A stretch of 60,963 bases of DNA from Burkholderiales bacterium. Lineage in GTDB: Bacteria > Pseudomonadota > Gammaproteobacteria > Burkholderiales > Burkholderiaceae_C. Numbering within the stretch: position 1 is the stretch's first letter; every line of letters begins with the position of its first letter. Below the pieces are notes generated by a model. The model was not told the origin of the DNA, did no database searches, and was given only the letters and a program-made list of their open reading frames with translations. Made by a program: the position numbers and the translations under genes. The stretch spans positions 1 to 60,963 of the forward strand of contig JAJUGJ010000018.1 in the NCBI GenBank assembly GCA_029268225.1. The letters are read 5' to 3'. Below, piece after piece: positions 33,426 to 41,742 of this stretch.

Positions 33426-35985
33426 CGTCGAGGAAAATCTGGGGGGCAAGGGCCGGTGGCTGCTGCGCATCGTCGCGCAACAGGCGGTAGCCTGGGATAT
33501 TGTCCTGCAATGTGCGCAGTGGGTTGGAGCCCAGTGCCAGGCGGGACAGGCCGATCAACTCCAGCTGGAACATCAGGCGGGTGGTGGCCTCGCTCTGGCC
33601 GATGGCCACGCGCTCCATCACGAAGCGGCCAATCCAGCAGCCAGCGTCGTATTCGATGCCGGCAAGGGTGTTGGTGAAGCGCTTGTCGCGCTTGTCGTAC
33701 ACCACGCGGCCCACGGTGTACCAGGCGCCGCCGCACTGGCCGCCGCCGCTGAGCAACTGGCCAGGTTTGGGCACGTCGGTGGAGCTGGCTTGAGCCATGA
33801 CATCCTGAAGCGGGGGCTTGCGGCCTCCGAGCGGCCATTGCCAGCCCACTTCGATTTGCTCGCTCTTGTCACGGTTGTAGCGATAGGTGGCCCCGATGGT
33901 GCGCCAGGCGCCCGGCGAGTAGCGTACGCCCAGCGTGGCCTGTTGCATGGCCTGGTTGTCTGCGCCCAGTTGGGTGGTGCCGTCCAGGTACCAGTTCGGG
34001 ATCACCGAGGTCGAGCCCAACAGCAGGGTGTCGGAGAGGCCGGCCTTGACGGGCTCGCTGTCGTAGGGGTTCAGGCGCTGGTCCGACAAGAGGTACTTCT
34101 GCACGATGCCCAGGCGCAGTGTCTCTGCCCCACGCTCGTCGAGCAGGCGTGAGGTCGCCCCCATGGTGATCTCGTTGGCGTCGGAAATGCGGTCCACGCC
34201 GGTGAAGGCGTTGTCGTTGTAGATGGCGTACTGGTTGAAGTCGCGCGGGGCGCTGTCAAACAGTGGCAGCATGCTCTGGTCGCGATAGGGCGTGCGCACA
34301 TAGCGCACACGTGGTTCCAGGGTTTGCGTGAGCTGGCGTCCGAACAACTCGACCGGGCGTTCCAACTCGGTGCGGGCGTCCACGCTGAAGGTGGGGATCG
34401 TGCGAGTGATGCTGCGTGGTGAGCCGCCTGCAGGCTGATCCAGATCGTAGCTGGTGCTGTGCAGGGCCAGGCGGGGCGTGAGCGTCAGGGGGCCCATGTC
34501 GAAGGATTGCTCCACCTGCCCGACCGCATGCAGGCGGTTGCCCGACACCTTGTTCTCGTCAGGGTGGGTGAAACGGTTGAATTCGCCTTGCAGCTGCCAG
34601 CTGAAGCCCTGGTCCACGCCACTGCGGCTGCGGATACCCACCTGAGGGGTGCGCCGGTAGGGCGCCTCAATGGCGCTGAGTGTCGGGTCGGAGTCGGGGT
34701 CCAGGTCCTGGAGGGTCTGCCAGCTCTGCACGCCGGCATACAGCGTGGTCTGGCTGTCGCCCAATCCCCAGTTGCGCTGGTTGAGCACCCGTTCGACGGT
34801 CAGGTGGCTGTCGTACAGGCGTGGGGTTTTGGCCGGCAGGGTGTGCGCGAAGTCACGCCAGTAATCATCGTCAGAGACGCGCAGCAACTGGATGTCGTAA
34901 ATGGTCTGCGAGGGGGACTCCCCCATGCGCAGGCTGCCCTGGTGCTTGAAGTCAACCATGCCGCGAGAGCGGCCCGCCACGCGGTCGTCCGGCAGCCCGA
35001 ACAGATTGAGCGTGCCCCGGTCACGCGGGTTCAGGTAGCGGTACTCCAGGTCCAGCCCCAGACCCCGGCGCGTGGACACCAGCGGCGCGATGGTGGCGTC
35101 TTGATCAGGTGCGATGTTCCAGTAGTAGGGCAGCGACAGCTCGAAACCGCTCTTGCTGTCGAAGTAGAAGCTCGGTGGCAAGAGCCCGGACTTGCGGGCG
35201 TCGCTCAGCGGGAAGCTCAGATAGGGGGTGGCCAGGATGGGCACCCCCTTGAACCAGATCACCGCGTTGCGGGCGGTGCCCTCGTTGGCCTCCATGTCCA
35301 TGTAGACGCTGCTGGTCTGGAGCGACCAGTCAGGCTCTCCCGGCTGGCCTTCGGCGGTGTTGGCCGGGGTGCAGCTGCTGTAGGTGGTGCGGGTGGCGCG
35401 CAGACGCTTTTCGCCCAGGAACTCGACCAGCTCGGCACTGCCACCCGCCTGGGGACGGGCGAACCAGAAGCGCGGACTCACGAACTCGCCTTCCAGACGG
35501 TCCAGCTGCAGCGACAGTTCGGGGCCGATGAAAATGTTGCCCTGACGCACCACGCGCACCTTGCCCACGGCTCGGGCGGTGTTGTCACTCTGGGTATGGG
35601 TCAGTTCGTCGGCCTGCAGGGACAGGTCACCCTGTCGCAGGCGCACCTTGCCGGTGGCGCGGGTGCGCTCGCCCGCCTGGCCTTCCAGGTGGTCGGCCTC
35701 GAAGTACATCGGCTGCTTGCCCTGTTTGCCGCCGGTGACGATGCTGGGCAGCGAGAACGTCAGGCCGCTGGGGGCGCCACCGATCGGTGTCGACGCAGCC
35801 TCTGTGGCCGCTGCAGCCTGTGCCAGCAGGTTGGGGGGCGTGGCATCGACCCCCTGTGCGTGGGCCGGGGCCAGCAGGGCAAGGTGCACCAGAGCCAGTC
35901 CGGCCGCCACAGCGGTCGGGGTCCAGCGGGAGGGCAGGGCGCGGGGGCGCCGAGGGGGGCAGGCCAGGGAAGGGTTCACGGTCAC
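33406..35985 (-). CDS. lptD: LPS-assembly outer-membrane protein LptD
   Basis: Outer-membrane barrel that, with the lipoprotein LptE, inserts LPS in the outer leaflet. An 859-residue precursor with a long signal peptide cleaved near residue 43 (AHA-QG), an OstA/LptA-like jellyroll domain (YFEADHLEGQAGERTRATGKVRLRQGD-type repeat pattern, about 90-190), then the barrel ending in aromatic strands. After the signal there are three cysteines (SSCTPA, GGQCGG, AGCW); the adjacent Cys-Cys pair of E. coli LptD is not present, so disulfide wiring must differ. Upstream of surA and rsmA; divergent from the AmgK-like gene with 116 nt between. Confidence 0.93.
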   Translation of the reverse strand: MTVNPSLACPPRRPRALPSRWTPTAVAAGLALVHLALLAPAHAQGVDATPPNLLAQAAAATEAASTPIGGAPSGLTFSLPSIVTGGKQGKQPMYFEADHLEGQAGERTRATGKVRLRQGDLSLQADELTHTQSDNTARAVGKVRVVRQGNIFIGPELSLQLDRLEGEFVSPRFWFARPQAGGSAELVEFLGEKRLRATRTTYSSCTPANTAEGQPGEPDWSLQTSSVYMDMEANEGTARNAVIWFKGVPILATPYLSFPLSDARKSGLLPPSFYFDSKSGFELSLPYYWNIAPDQDATIAPLVSTRRGLGLDLEYRYLNPRDRGTLNLFGLPDDRVAGRSRGMVDFKHQGSLRMGESPSQTIYDIQLLRVSDDDYWRDFAHTLPAKTPRLYDSHLTVERVLNQRNWGLGDSQTTLYAGVQSWQTLQDLDPDSDPTLSAIEAPYRRTPQVGIRSRSGVDQGFSWQLQGEFNRFTHPDENKVSGNRLHAVGQVEQSFDMGPLTLTPRLALHSTSYDLDQPAGGSPRSITRTIPTFSVDARTELERPVELFGRQLTQTLEPRVRYVRTPYRDQSMLPLFDSAPRDFNQYAIYNDNAFTGVDRISDANEITMGATSRLLDERGAETLRLGIVQKYLLSDQRLNPYDSEPVKAGLSDTLLLGSTSVIPNWYLDGTTQLGADNQAMQQATLGVRYSPGAWRTIGATYRYNRDKSEQIEVGWQWPLGGRKPPLQDVMAQASSTDVPKPGQLLSGGGQCGGAWYTVGRVVYDKRDKRFTNTLAGIEYDAGCWIGRFVMERVAIGQSEATTRLMFQLELIGLSRLALGSNPLRTLQDNIPGYRLLRDDAQQPPALAPQIFLDDDTSFP

Positions 35986-36101
35986 GATGGCGCGTCGCTA
36001 AAAGGGCGGCGGCGGGGCCTGCGCGGTCGCGTGCTGGCCTTGCCTAAAATCGGTGCATTATTTCATGTCCCTCTGTTTTCTGACCGTTCTCTGAGTCCTC
36101 C

Positions 36102-37220
36102 ATGACATCTGCGTCGTCCACCCCGGCTTCGGCCCCGTCTGCTTCCGACATCCACTGGGCCGATCCGGCCCGTCAGCAGGCCTTCGGAACCTGGTTGACC
36201 GCACAGGCCAGCCGCCACGGCGTGCTGCCCGACAGCCTGTGTTCGGCCAGTGCCGACGCGAGCTTCCGGCGCTACTTCCGCGTGGACGCGCCCACCGCCC
36301 CACGCGGCACGCTCATCATCATGGACGCCCCGCCCGAGAAGGAAGACTGCCACCCCTTCGTCGCCGTGGCCCGCTTGCTGGAAGCCGGCGGCGTGGGCGT
36401 GCCCCACATCCTGGAATGGGACGAGGCCCAGGGCTTCATGCTGCTGTCCGACCTGGGCCAGCACACCTTCCTGACCACGCTGGAAGCCACCGACTACGAC
36501 CACGGCCCGGCCTCGCACAACCGCGCCCTGTACCTGAACGCCATCGACGAGCTGGTGCGCCTGCAGGCCGTGCCCGCAGACAGCCTGCCCCCGTATGACG
36601 ACGCCCTGCTGCAGCGCGAAATGGACCTGCTGCCCGACTGGTACCTGACCCAGTTGCGCGGCCTGACGCTGGACGAGGCCACCCGCACCATGCTGGCCAA
36701 GACCTTCGCCCTCATCAAGGCCGAGGTGCTGGCCCAGCCCACCGGCTTCGTGCACCGCGACTTCCACAGTCGCAACCTGATGGCCGACCCGGCCGATCCC
36801 AAGGCACGCCTGGGCGTGATCGACTTCCAGGACGCCGTGCGTGGCCCCTTGACCTACGACCTGGTCTCGCTGCTGCGCGACGCCTACGTCATCTGGGACG
36901 AGGACATCCAGCTGGATTACGCCGTGCGCTTTTGGGAAAAGGCCCGCAAGGCCGGCTTGCCCGTGGCCGAGGACTTTGCCGACTTCTGGCGCCAGTTCGA
37001 GTGGATGGGCCTGCAACGCCACCTCAAGGTGCTGGGCATCTTCGCCCGCCTGGCCCTGCGCGACGGCAAGCGTCAGTACCTGGATGACATTCCCCGCGTG
37101 TGGACCTACGCCCACCGCGTGGCCTCGCGCTACCAGGGGCTGGGCCCGCTCGCCCGCCTGCTGGAGCAGGCCGAAGCGGCCCACGGCGGCGTCCAGACGC
37201 AGGTCGGCTACACCTTCTGA
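36102..37220 (+). CDS. amgK: AmgK-like sugar kinase (aminoglycoside phosphotransferase fold)
   Basis: A 372-residue APH-fold kinase. The match is to AmgK, which phosphorylates N-acetylmuramate and N-acetylglucosamine at the anomeric carbon in the cell-wall recycling route of Pseudomonas. Seen in sequence: SASFRRYFRV-like ATP loop (SADASFRRYFRV, about 50-61), catalytic loop FVHRDFHSRNL (His218, Asp220) and Mg-binding DFQDA (Asp241). Placement divergent from lptD is the same as in Pseudomonas, supporting the call, but the usual partner gene murU is not next to it. Start at 36102 precedes a Ser/Ala/Pro-rich N-terminus. Confidence 0.82.
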   Translation: MTSASSTPASAPSASDIHWADPARQQAFGTWLTAQASRHGVLPDSLCSASADASFRRYFRVDAPTAPRGTLIIMDAPPEKEDCHPFVAVARLLEAGGVGVPHILEWDEAQGFMLLSDLGQHTFLTTLEATDYDHGPASHNRALYLNAIDELVRLQAVPADSLPPYDDALLQREMDLLPDWYLTQLRGLTLDEATRTMLAKTFALIKAEVLAQPTGFVHRDFHSRNLMADPADPKARLGVIDFQDAVRGPLTYDLVSLLRDAYVIWDEDIQLDYAVRFWEKARKAGLPVAEDFADFWRQFEWMGLQRHLKVLGIFARLALRDGKRQYLDDIPRVWTYAHRVASRYQGLGPLARLLEQAEAAHGGVQTQVGYTF

Positions 37221-37288
37221 GGGGTTCTGAGGGGCGTTCGCAAGAAAACTGCGCAAAAAAGCAGCAAGAAGCGGATAATCCGGCCTCG

Positions 37289-38809
37289 ATGAATGAAAAC
37301 TTCCCCCAAGACGCGGCCGTGACGGCCGAGGTGAACGCCGCCCCCCAGGCCGCGCCCGAAGCCCCCGCCCGGTTCGACACGCTGCCCCTGGATCCCAAGA
37401 TCCTCAGCGCCATCACCTATCCCACGATGACGCCGATCCAGGCCAAGGCCATCCCCTTGGTCCTGGCCGGTCGTGATGTGATGGGTGCCGCCCAGACCGG
37501 CACCGGCAAGACCGCCGCCTTCTCCATCCCGTTGCTTCAGAAGATGATGAAGCACGAGAACGCCAGCATGTCGCCAGCGCGCCACCCCGTGCGCGCCATC
37601 GTGCTGGCGCCCACGCGCGAGCTGGCCATTCAGGTGGCCGACAACGTCAAGACCTACGCCAGCAAGTGCAACCTGCGCTCGGCCGTGGTCTTTGGCGGCA
37701 TGAACATGAAAGAGCAGACGGTCGAATTGAAGGCCGGCGTCGAGGTGCTGATTGCCACCCCGGGCCGCCTGATCGACCACATCGAGGCCAAGAACTGCAA
37801 CCTCTCGCAGGTGGAGTACGTGGTCCTCGACGAAGCCGACCGCATGCTCGACATCGGCTTCCTGCCCGACCTGCAGCGCATCCTGAGCTATCTGCCCAAG
37901 ACGCGTCAGACCCTGCTGTTCTCGGCCACCTTCTCGCCCGAGATCAAGAAGCTGGCGCAGAGCTATCTGCAAGACCCGGTGCTGGTCGAAGTGGCTCGTC
38001 CCAACCAGACCGCCACCAACGTCGAGCAGCGCTTTTACCGCGTCGAGGACGACGACAAGCGCCACGTGATCCGCCAGATCCTGCGCGACCGCGACATCAA
38101 GCAGTCCATCGTCTTCGTCAACTCCAAGCTGGGCGCCGCCCGCCTGGCCCGCACCTTCGAGCGCGACGGCCTGCGCACCGCCGCCTTGCACGGCGACAAG
38201 TCGCAAGACGAGCGCCTCAAGGCGCTGGACGCGTTCAAGCGCGGCGAGGTGGACCTGCTGGTGGCCACCGACGTGGCCGCGCGCGGCATCGACATCGCGG
38301 CTCTGCCGGCGGTGTTCAACTACGACATCCCCTTCAACGCCGAAGACTACGTGCACCGGATTGGCCGCACGGGTCGTGCCGGCGCGAGCGGTCTGGCCGT
38401 GTCGCTGGTGACCGGTTCGGATGCGCGCCTGATGGGCGACATCGAAAAGCTGATCAAGAAGAAGCCCGAGGTCGAGACCTTCGAGTTGGAGCGCCGTCAG
38501 CGCAGCGACCGGGGTGAGCGTGGCGAACGCGGCGAGCGCGAGAGCTATCGTCGTGAAGCCCGTGATTTCGGTGGGCGTGAGGACCGAGACGAGCGACCGG
38601 TGCGTGCCGCGCCGGTGCGTCGCCCGTCCTCCGACCCCTTCTTCGACAAGCCTTACGAGCCCGATCCCTCTGCTGATCCGGCGTGGGAGAGCAAGAGCGC
38701 GGCCACGGCGCCCACGCCGTCCGCTGGCGGCTCGGGTCTGTCGCGCTTCATCAAGCCCAAGCGCAAGGTGGCGACCTTGCTGGGTGGTTCGGGGACACAC
38801 CGGCGTTGA
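37289..38809 (+). CDS. rhlE: DEAD-box RNA helicase, RhlE type
   Basis: ATP-dependent RNA helicase of 506 residues. Motifs: Q-motif with FDTLPLDPKI and PTMTPIQ, Walker A AQTGTGKT (68-75), PTRELAIQ, TPGR, DEAD (181-184), SAT, ATDVAARGIDI and HRIGRTGRAG. The C-terminal tail from about 400 is charged and Arg/Gly-rich (RGERGERGER repeats) and ends in a basic cluster, as in RhlE proteins. The ATG at 37289 gives MNENFPQDAA; an upstream extension to 37100 would lie over the end of amgK and is not protein-like. No Shine-Dalgarno box precedes the ATG, and a GATAAT lies 10 nt upstream, so a very short leader is possible. Confidence 0.93.
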   Translation: MNENFPQDAAVTAEVNAAPQAAPEAPARFDTLPLDPKILSAITYPTMTPIQAKAIPLVLAGRDVMGAAQTGTGKTAAFSIPLLQKMMKHENASMSPARHPVRAIVLAPTRELAIQVADNVKTYASKCNLRSAVVFGGMNMKEQTVELKAGVEVLIATPGRLIDHIEAKNCNLSQVEYVVLDEADRMLDIGFLPDLQRILSYLPKTRQTLLFSATFSPEIKKLAQSYLQDPVLVEVARPNQTATNVEQRFYRVEDDDKRHVIRQILRDRDIKQSIVFVNSKLGAARLARTFERDGLRTAALHGDKSQDERLKALDAFKRGEVDLLVATDVAARGIDIAALPAVFNYDIPFNAEDYVHRIGRTGRAGASGLAVSLVTGSDARLMGDIEKLIKKKPEVETFELERRQRSDRGERGERGERESYRREARDFGGREDRDERPVRAAPVRRPSSDPFFDKPYEPDPSADPAWESKSAATAPTPSAGGSGLSRFIKPKRKVATLLGGSGTHRR

Positions 38810-39103
38810 TGTGGGGTGCGCTGAGTCGGCCGTGTCGTCTCATGTGCGCCTGACGTTGCGACGTGCACTCCACATGGAACGTGGTGCACGCATCTGTTTC
38901 AGGCAGGTGGCGTAAGCGGTCGCGCTTGCTCACCCGGGTTGTCGACCCTTCGGCAGCTGGGCAAGTGTCCCGGTGGTCGGCCGCGGTGTCATCAGGTGAC
39001 CCAGGTCAGCCAAGCATCCAGGACTGCTGCATGGAAGCTCAAGCCATCACGCAAGATCCGCTCAACGCCAAAACGTCCACAGATCTTGCGCGAGAGGGCG
39101 TCA
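38810..39103. other. Intergenic region between convergent helicase and flavoprotein genes
   Basis: 294 nt with no supportable gene. It holds a hairpin, CGTGCAC (38862-38868) and GTGCACG (38884-38890) with a 15-nt loop, without a T-tract. Small ORFs crossing it have no homology-like features. Confidence 0.6.
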
Positions 39104-40525
39104 TCAAGCGTAACTGTCGCTCATCAAGGTGTTGAACCAAGTGTTCATGTCCCTGAAGTTCTCTGTGTCAATGGCTCCGGCTTCTGTCGCCGTGGCGCCA
39201 GTGGTCACCCCGCCATTTGCCGCCAGTGCCATCTTCTTGTTGACGGCATCATATTGATAGACCGCTGTCAGCCAGGATGCCGTGGTCGCCGTGATCGGTG
39301 AGTAGCAAGCAGAATTGGCCACCGGCGCGCTGTCGGGCTGTTGCCCACCCAAGGTGCGAATGATGGCATCGGCGCAGATCTTGGCCTCTTGGTTCGCCAC
39401 ATGCCCCGCCTTGGGCAAACCGCAGCTGGCGGCATCCCCAATCACGTGCACGTCCTTCACGGCAGTGGATTCGTAGCTGAGCACGTCCACCACGCACCAG
39501 CGACCATCCGGAACGCCATTTGAAACACTGTTGTTCAAGCCGGTCTGCGCCAGCCAGCCGCCATCGCTGCCAGCTGCCCGTTGCGGTGGAATCGGGTTGA
39601 CCACGTTGGCAAGGATGGTGACAGGCAAACCCTGCGCGTCCTTGAAGCTGACAGCTTTCGTGTCAGGATCAATCTGGATGTTGGTGACACCTGGACGATA
39701 GTCAATCACGCCGTTGTGGATGTGGGTGAAGGCCTCCGTGAAGCTGTGCACTTCAGCCTGGATCGAGGCGTTCTCGTCCAGGACGACCACCTTGGACGCA
39801 GCCCCTTTATGGGTCTTCAGGAAATCAGCGACCAGGCACGCGCGCTCGTAGGGGCCAGGGGGGCATCGGTAGGGGGCCTTGGGAATCGTCATCACGAAGG
39901 TGCCGTCAAGCGGAATCGCTGCCAATTGCTGACGCAGCAACTCCGTTTGAGGCCCTGCCCGCCAAGCATGCGGCGTCTTCGATTCGTAGTCCGACTGGGT
40001 CAAGCCAAAGGCGTTCATGAACTCAATGCCCGGTGCAACGATCAGTCGGTCGTAGGGCAAGGTGCTTCCGTTCGACAAGGTCACCGATTTGCCTGCGGTA
40101 TCGACGCTCTGAACCCAAGCCTGCTTGACCACGACGCCATATTTGGCGGCGACACTGGTGTATCCGTAGGCCAGGCTGTTGATCGTGCGGCTGCCGTTGA
40201 GCACCAGATTGCTCATGATGTTGGACGTGTACATCGCATTGGGCTCGACCAAGGTCACGTTGATGTCCACGCCCCCCCACAGTCTCAGGTACTTGGCTGC
40301 GGTCACACCTGCCATGCCACCGCCAATCACGACGATGTTGGCCTTCAATCCAGTATTGGCGAGCGCCAACGTGGTGTTGTTGCTCGAAAGGTCATCGTCC
40401 CCGGTTTCGTAGTCATTATCTGAATCGTCGCTTGCCCGACCCATCATGGGGATGATGCCAACGGACAGGGCTGCGGCGGCAAGCTGCAACAGTTTGCGAC
40501 GAGAGGGGGTGGCGTTCGTTTTCAT
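39104..40525 (-). CDS. Flavocytochrome c sulfide dehydrogenase-like flavoprotein (FccB/SoxF-like)
   Basis: A 473-residue periplasmic flavoprotein. A Tat signal (SRRKLLQLAAAALSVG, about 8-24) is followed by a very acidic linker (about 33-48) and the FAD motif VVIGGGMAGVTAAKYL (65-80). Matches to FccB are strong: PHAWRAG, RCPPGPYERA, IPPQRAG, WCVVDVLSYEST, VIGDAASCGLPKAGHVANQ. Cys221 and Cys344 correspond to the redox disulfide (Cys161 and Cys337 in Allochromatium). The residue aligned with the covalent-FAD cysteine (Cys42, YTCYLSN) is Asn here (YTSNIMSN), so FAD is probably not linked there. The ATG at 40525 has AGAGGAAC upstream. Located 17 nt after the cytochrome gene, its likely electron acceptor. 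Substrate sulfide is inferred. Confidence 0.87.
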   Translation of the reverse strand: MKTNATPSRRKLLQLAAAALSVGIIPMMGRASDDSDNDYETGDDDLSSNNTTLALANTGLKANIVVIGGGMAGVTAAKYLRLWGGVDINVTLVEPNAMYTSNIMSNLVLNGSRTINSLAYGYTSVAAKYGVVVKQAWVQSVDTAGKSVTLSNGSTLPYDRLIVAPGIEFMNAFGLTQSDYESKTPHAWRAGPQTELLRQQLAAIPLDGTFVMTIPKAPYRCPPGPYERACLVADFLKTHKGAASKVVVLDENASIQAEVHSFTEAFTHIHNGVIDYRPGVTNIQIDPDTKAVSFKDAQGLPVTILANVVNPIPPQRAAGSDGGWLAQTGLNNSVSNGVPDGRWCVVDVLSYESTAVKDVHVIGDAASCGLPKAGHVANQEAKICADAIIRTLGGQQPDSAPVANSACYSPITATTASWLTAVYQYDAVNKKMALAANGGVTTGATATEAGAIDTENFRDMNTWFNTLMSDSYA

Positions 40526-40542
40526 GGACAGTTCCTCTGTGA

Positions 40543-41742
40543 TCACTGTTGCAGATAGGTGATGATGGCGTTGAGTTGGGCGTCGGTGTAGCCCTGCGCA
40601 TGAGCAGCCATGATGGAACTGCTGGCGGTTTTCCTCAGATACTCTTTGACCTCGGCGGCCTCTTTGCCTCGGATCTTGTCAAAGCCTCCGACGCCTCCTG
40701 TGCCATGACATTGAAAGCAGTTTGATGCCAGCAAGCGACCCGCGGTGTTGACGGGTTGCGTCAGGGTGGTGATCGTCCCGCCAGGAATACCCTGGATAGA
40801 ACCATTCAGAACCAGGTAGTAATAAGGGCGAGTTTTGTTTTTCCCGCGCTCTTCGTCTATTTTGACGGCCGCATCTGTGAGGTTGAGCGTGTGGTCGGAC
40901 TCCATGCGGGCGCGAATCTCGTCCATGGCTCGCAAAGCCGCTTTGGCACCGTCACGGTCCTTGGATTCAAGCCGGCCTCCGACCGAATTGGTGATCGCCA
41001 AGGCCAGTTTTTTGGCCTCTGCTGAACTGCTCAGAGGCAAACTGGCCACCAGATCACTCACGTTCACCGGACTGGATTGGGACTGGATGGCTGTTGCCAG
41101 CGCCTTGATCACCCGCTCCTGCGACGCATGCGATGTCTCACCCGACGCGGCATTCGCACTGGCCAGCAGTTGAATGGACCGCTGCAGGGCCACTGTCGTC
41201 GTATAGATACCCGGATTGTTGGCAATCTGGGCCACAGGGTCCGCGGAAAGCTGCTCAACGGTCAGGCTCAACGCTGTGGCCACCTTCTGCTTGGCTGAGG
41301 CGACATCAGGTGCCAATCCTTGAGCCACCATGGCATCGACCAGCGTGGTCAGCGGTGTCACCACCTGAGCTTGGCGCGCGGCCTCGACCGGCGCTGACAA
41401 TTGGCCCACAAAGGCGAAGCCCGTGTCTGAATCCACTCCGCCTGTTACCACCAGAGGCAGGCCTGTGATGGGCGTGGTGATGCCGCTGTAATCCAGCACA
41501 TAGCGACCATTGAGGTCGGTGGTGGTGACCGGTTCGCTGGCATCCTGAGTGCCGTTTCGGTTCACATCCAGAAAGACGGTCGCACCCTGGAGGTAGCCGT
41601 CCACAGCAACACCGGTCAGGGCATTGGCGGGAGCTTGTGCTCCGCTCGTTCCGCCGCCTCCTCCCCCACAAGCCGATAAAAGCGTCGCAATGGATAGGGC
41701 GGCGAGCATGGCGGTCTTTTGATTGCGATGGATGCGTGACAT
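40543..41742 (-). CDS. Lipoprotein c-type cytochrome with EF-hand-like N-terminal region (FccA-like C-terminus)
   Basis: A 399-residue lipoprotein. The signal ends LLSAC with lipid-accepting Cys25, followed by a Gly run. Residues about 42-115 look like a beta-sandwich with an EF-hand-type loop, DVNRNGTQDASE (59-70). A largely helical region of unknown kind follows to about 330. The last 75 residues are a class I cytochrome c: CFQCH (342-346) and probable distal ligand Met378, closest in layout to the small FccA cytochrome of sulfide dehydrogenase. FccA proteins are usually only this last domain. An AAGGA box 5 nt before the ATG at 41742 fixes the start. Likely role: take electrons from the flavoprotein encoded downstream, at a membrane surface. 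Confidence 0.85.
   Translation of the reverse strand: MSRIHRNQKTAMLAALSIATLLSACGGGGGGTSGAQAPANALTGVAVDGYLQGATVFLDVNRNGTQDASEPVTTTDLNGRYVLDYSGITTPITGLPLVVTGGVDSDTGFAFVGQLSAPVEAARQAQVVTPLTTLVDAMVAQGLAPDVASAKQKVATALSLTVEQLSADPVAQIANNPGIYTTTVALQRSIQLLASANAASGETSHASQERVIKALATAIQSQSSPVNVSDLVASLPLSSSAEAKKLALAITNSVGGRLESKDRDGAKAALRAMDEIRARMESDHTLNLTDAAVKIDEERGKNKTRPYYYLVLNGSIQGIPGGTITTLTQPVNTAGRLLASNCFQCHGTGGVGGFDKIRGKEAAEVKEYLRKTASSSIMAAHAQGYTDAQLNAIITYLQQ

Noticed and set aside
38515..38620. Tandem repeat or CRISPR-like array in the helicase tail
   Set aside because: The short repeats are codons of the RGERGER tail of RhlE, in frame and without spacers.
38863..39301. Small plus-strand ORFs in the helicase-flavoprotein gap
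   Set aside because: No ribosome site, no family-like motifs and random composition; they run into the antisense of the flavoprotein gene.
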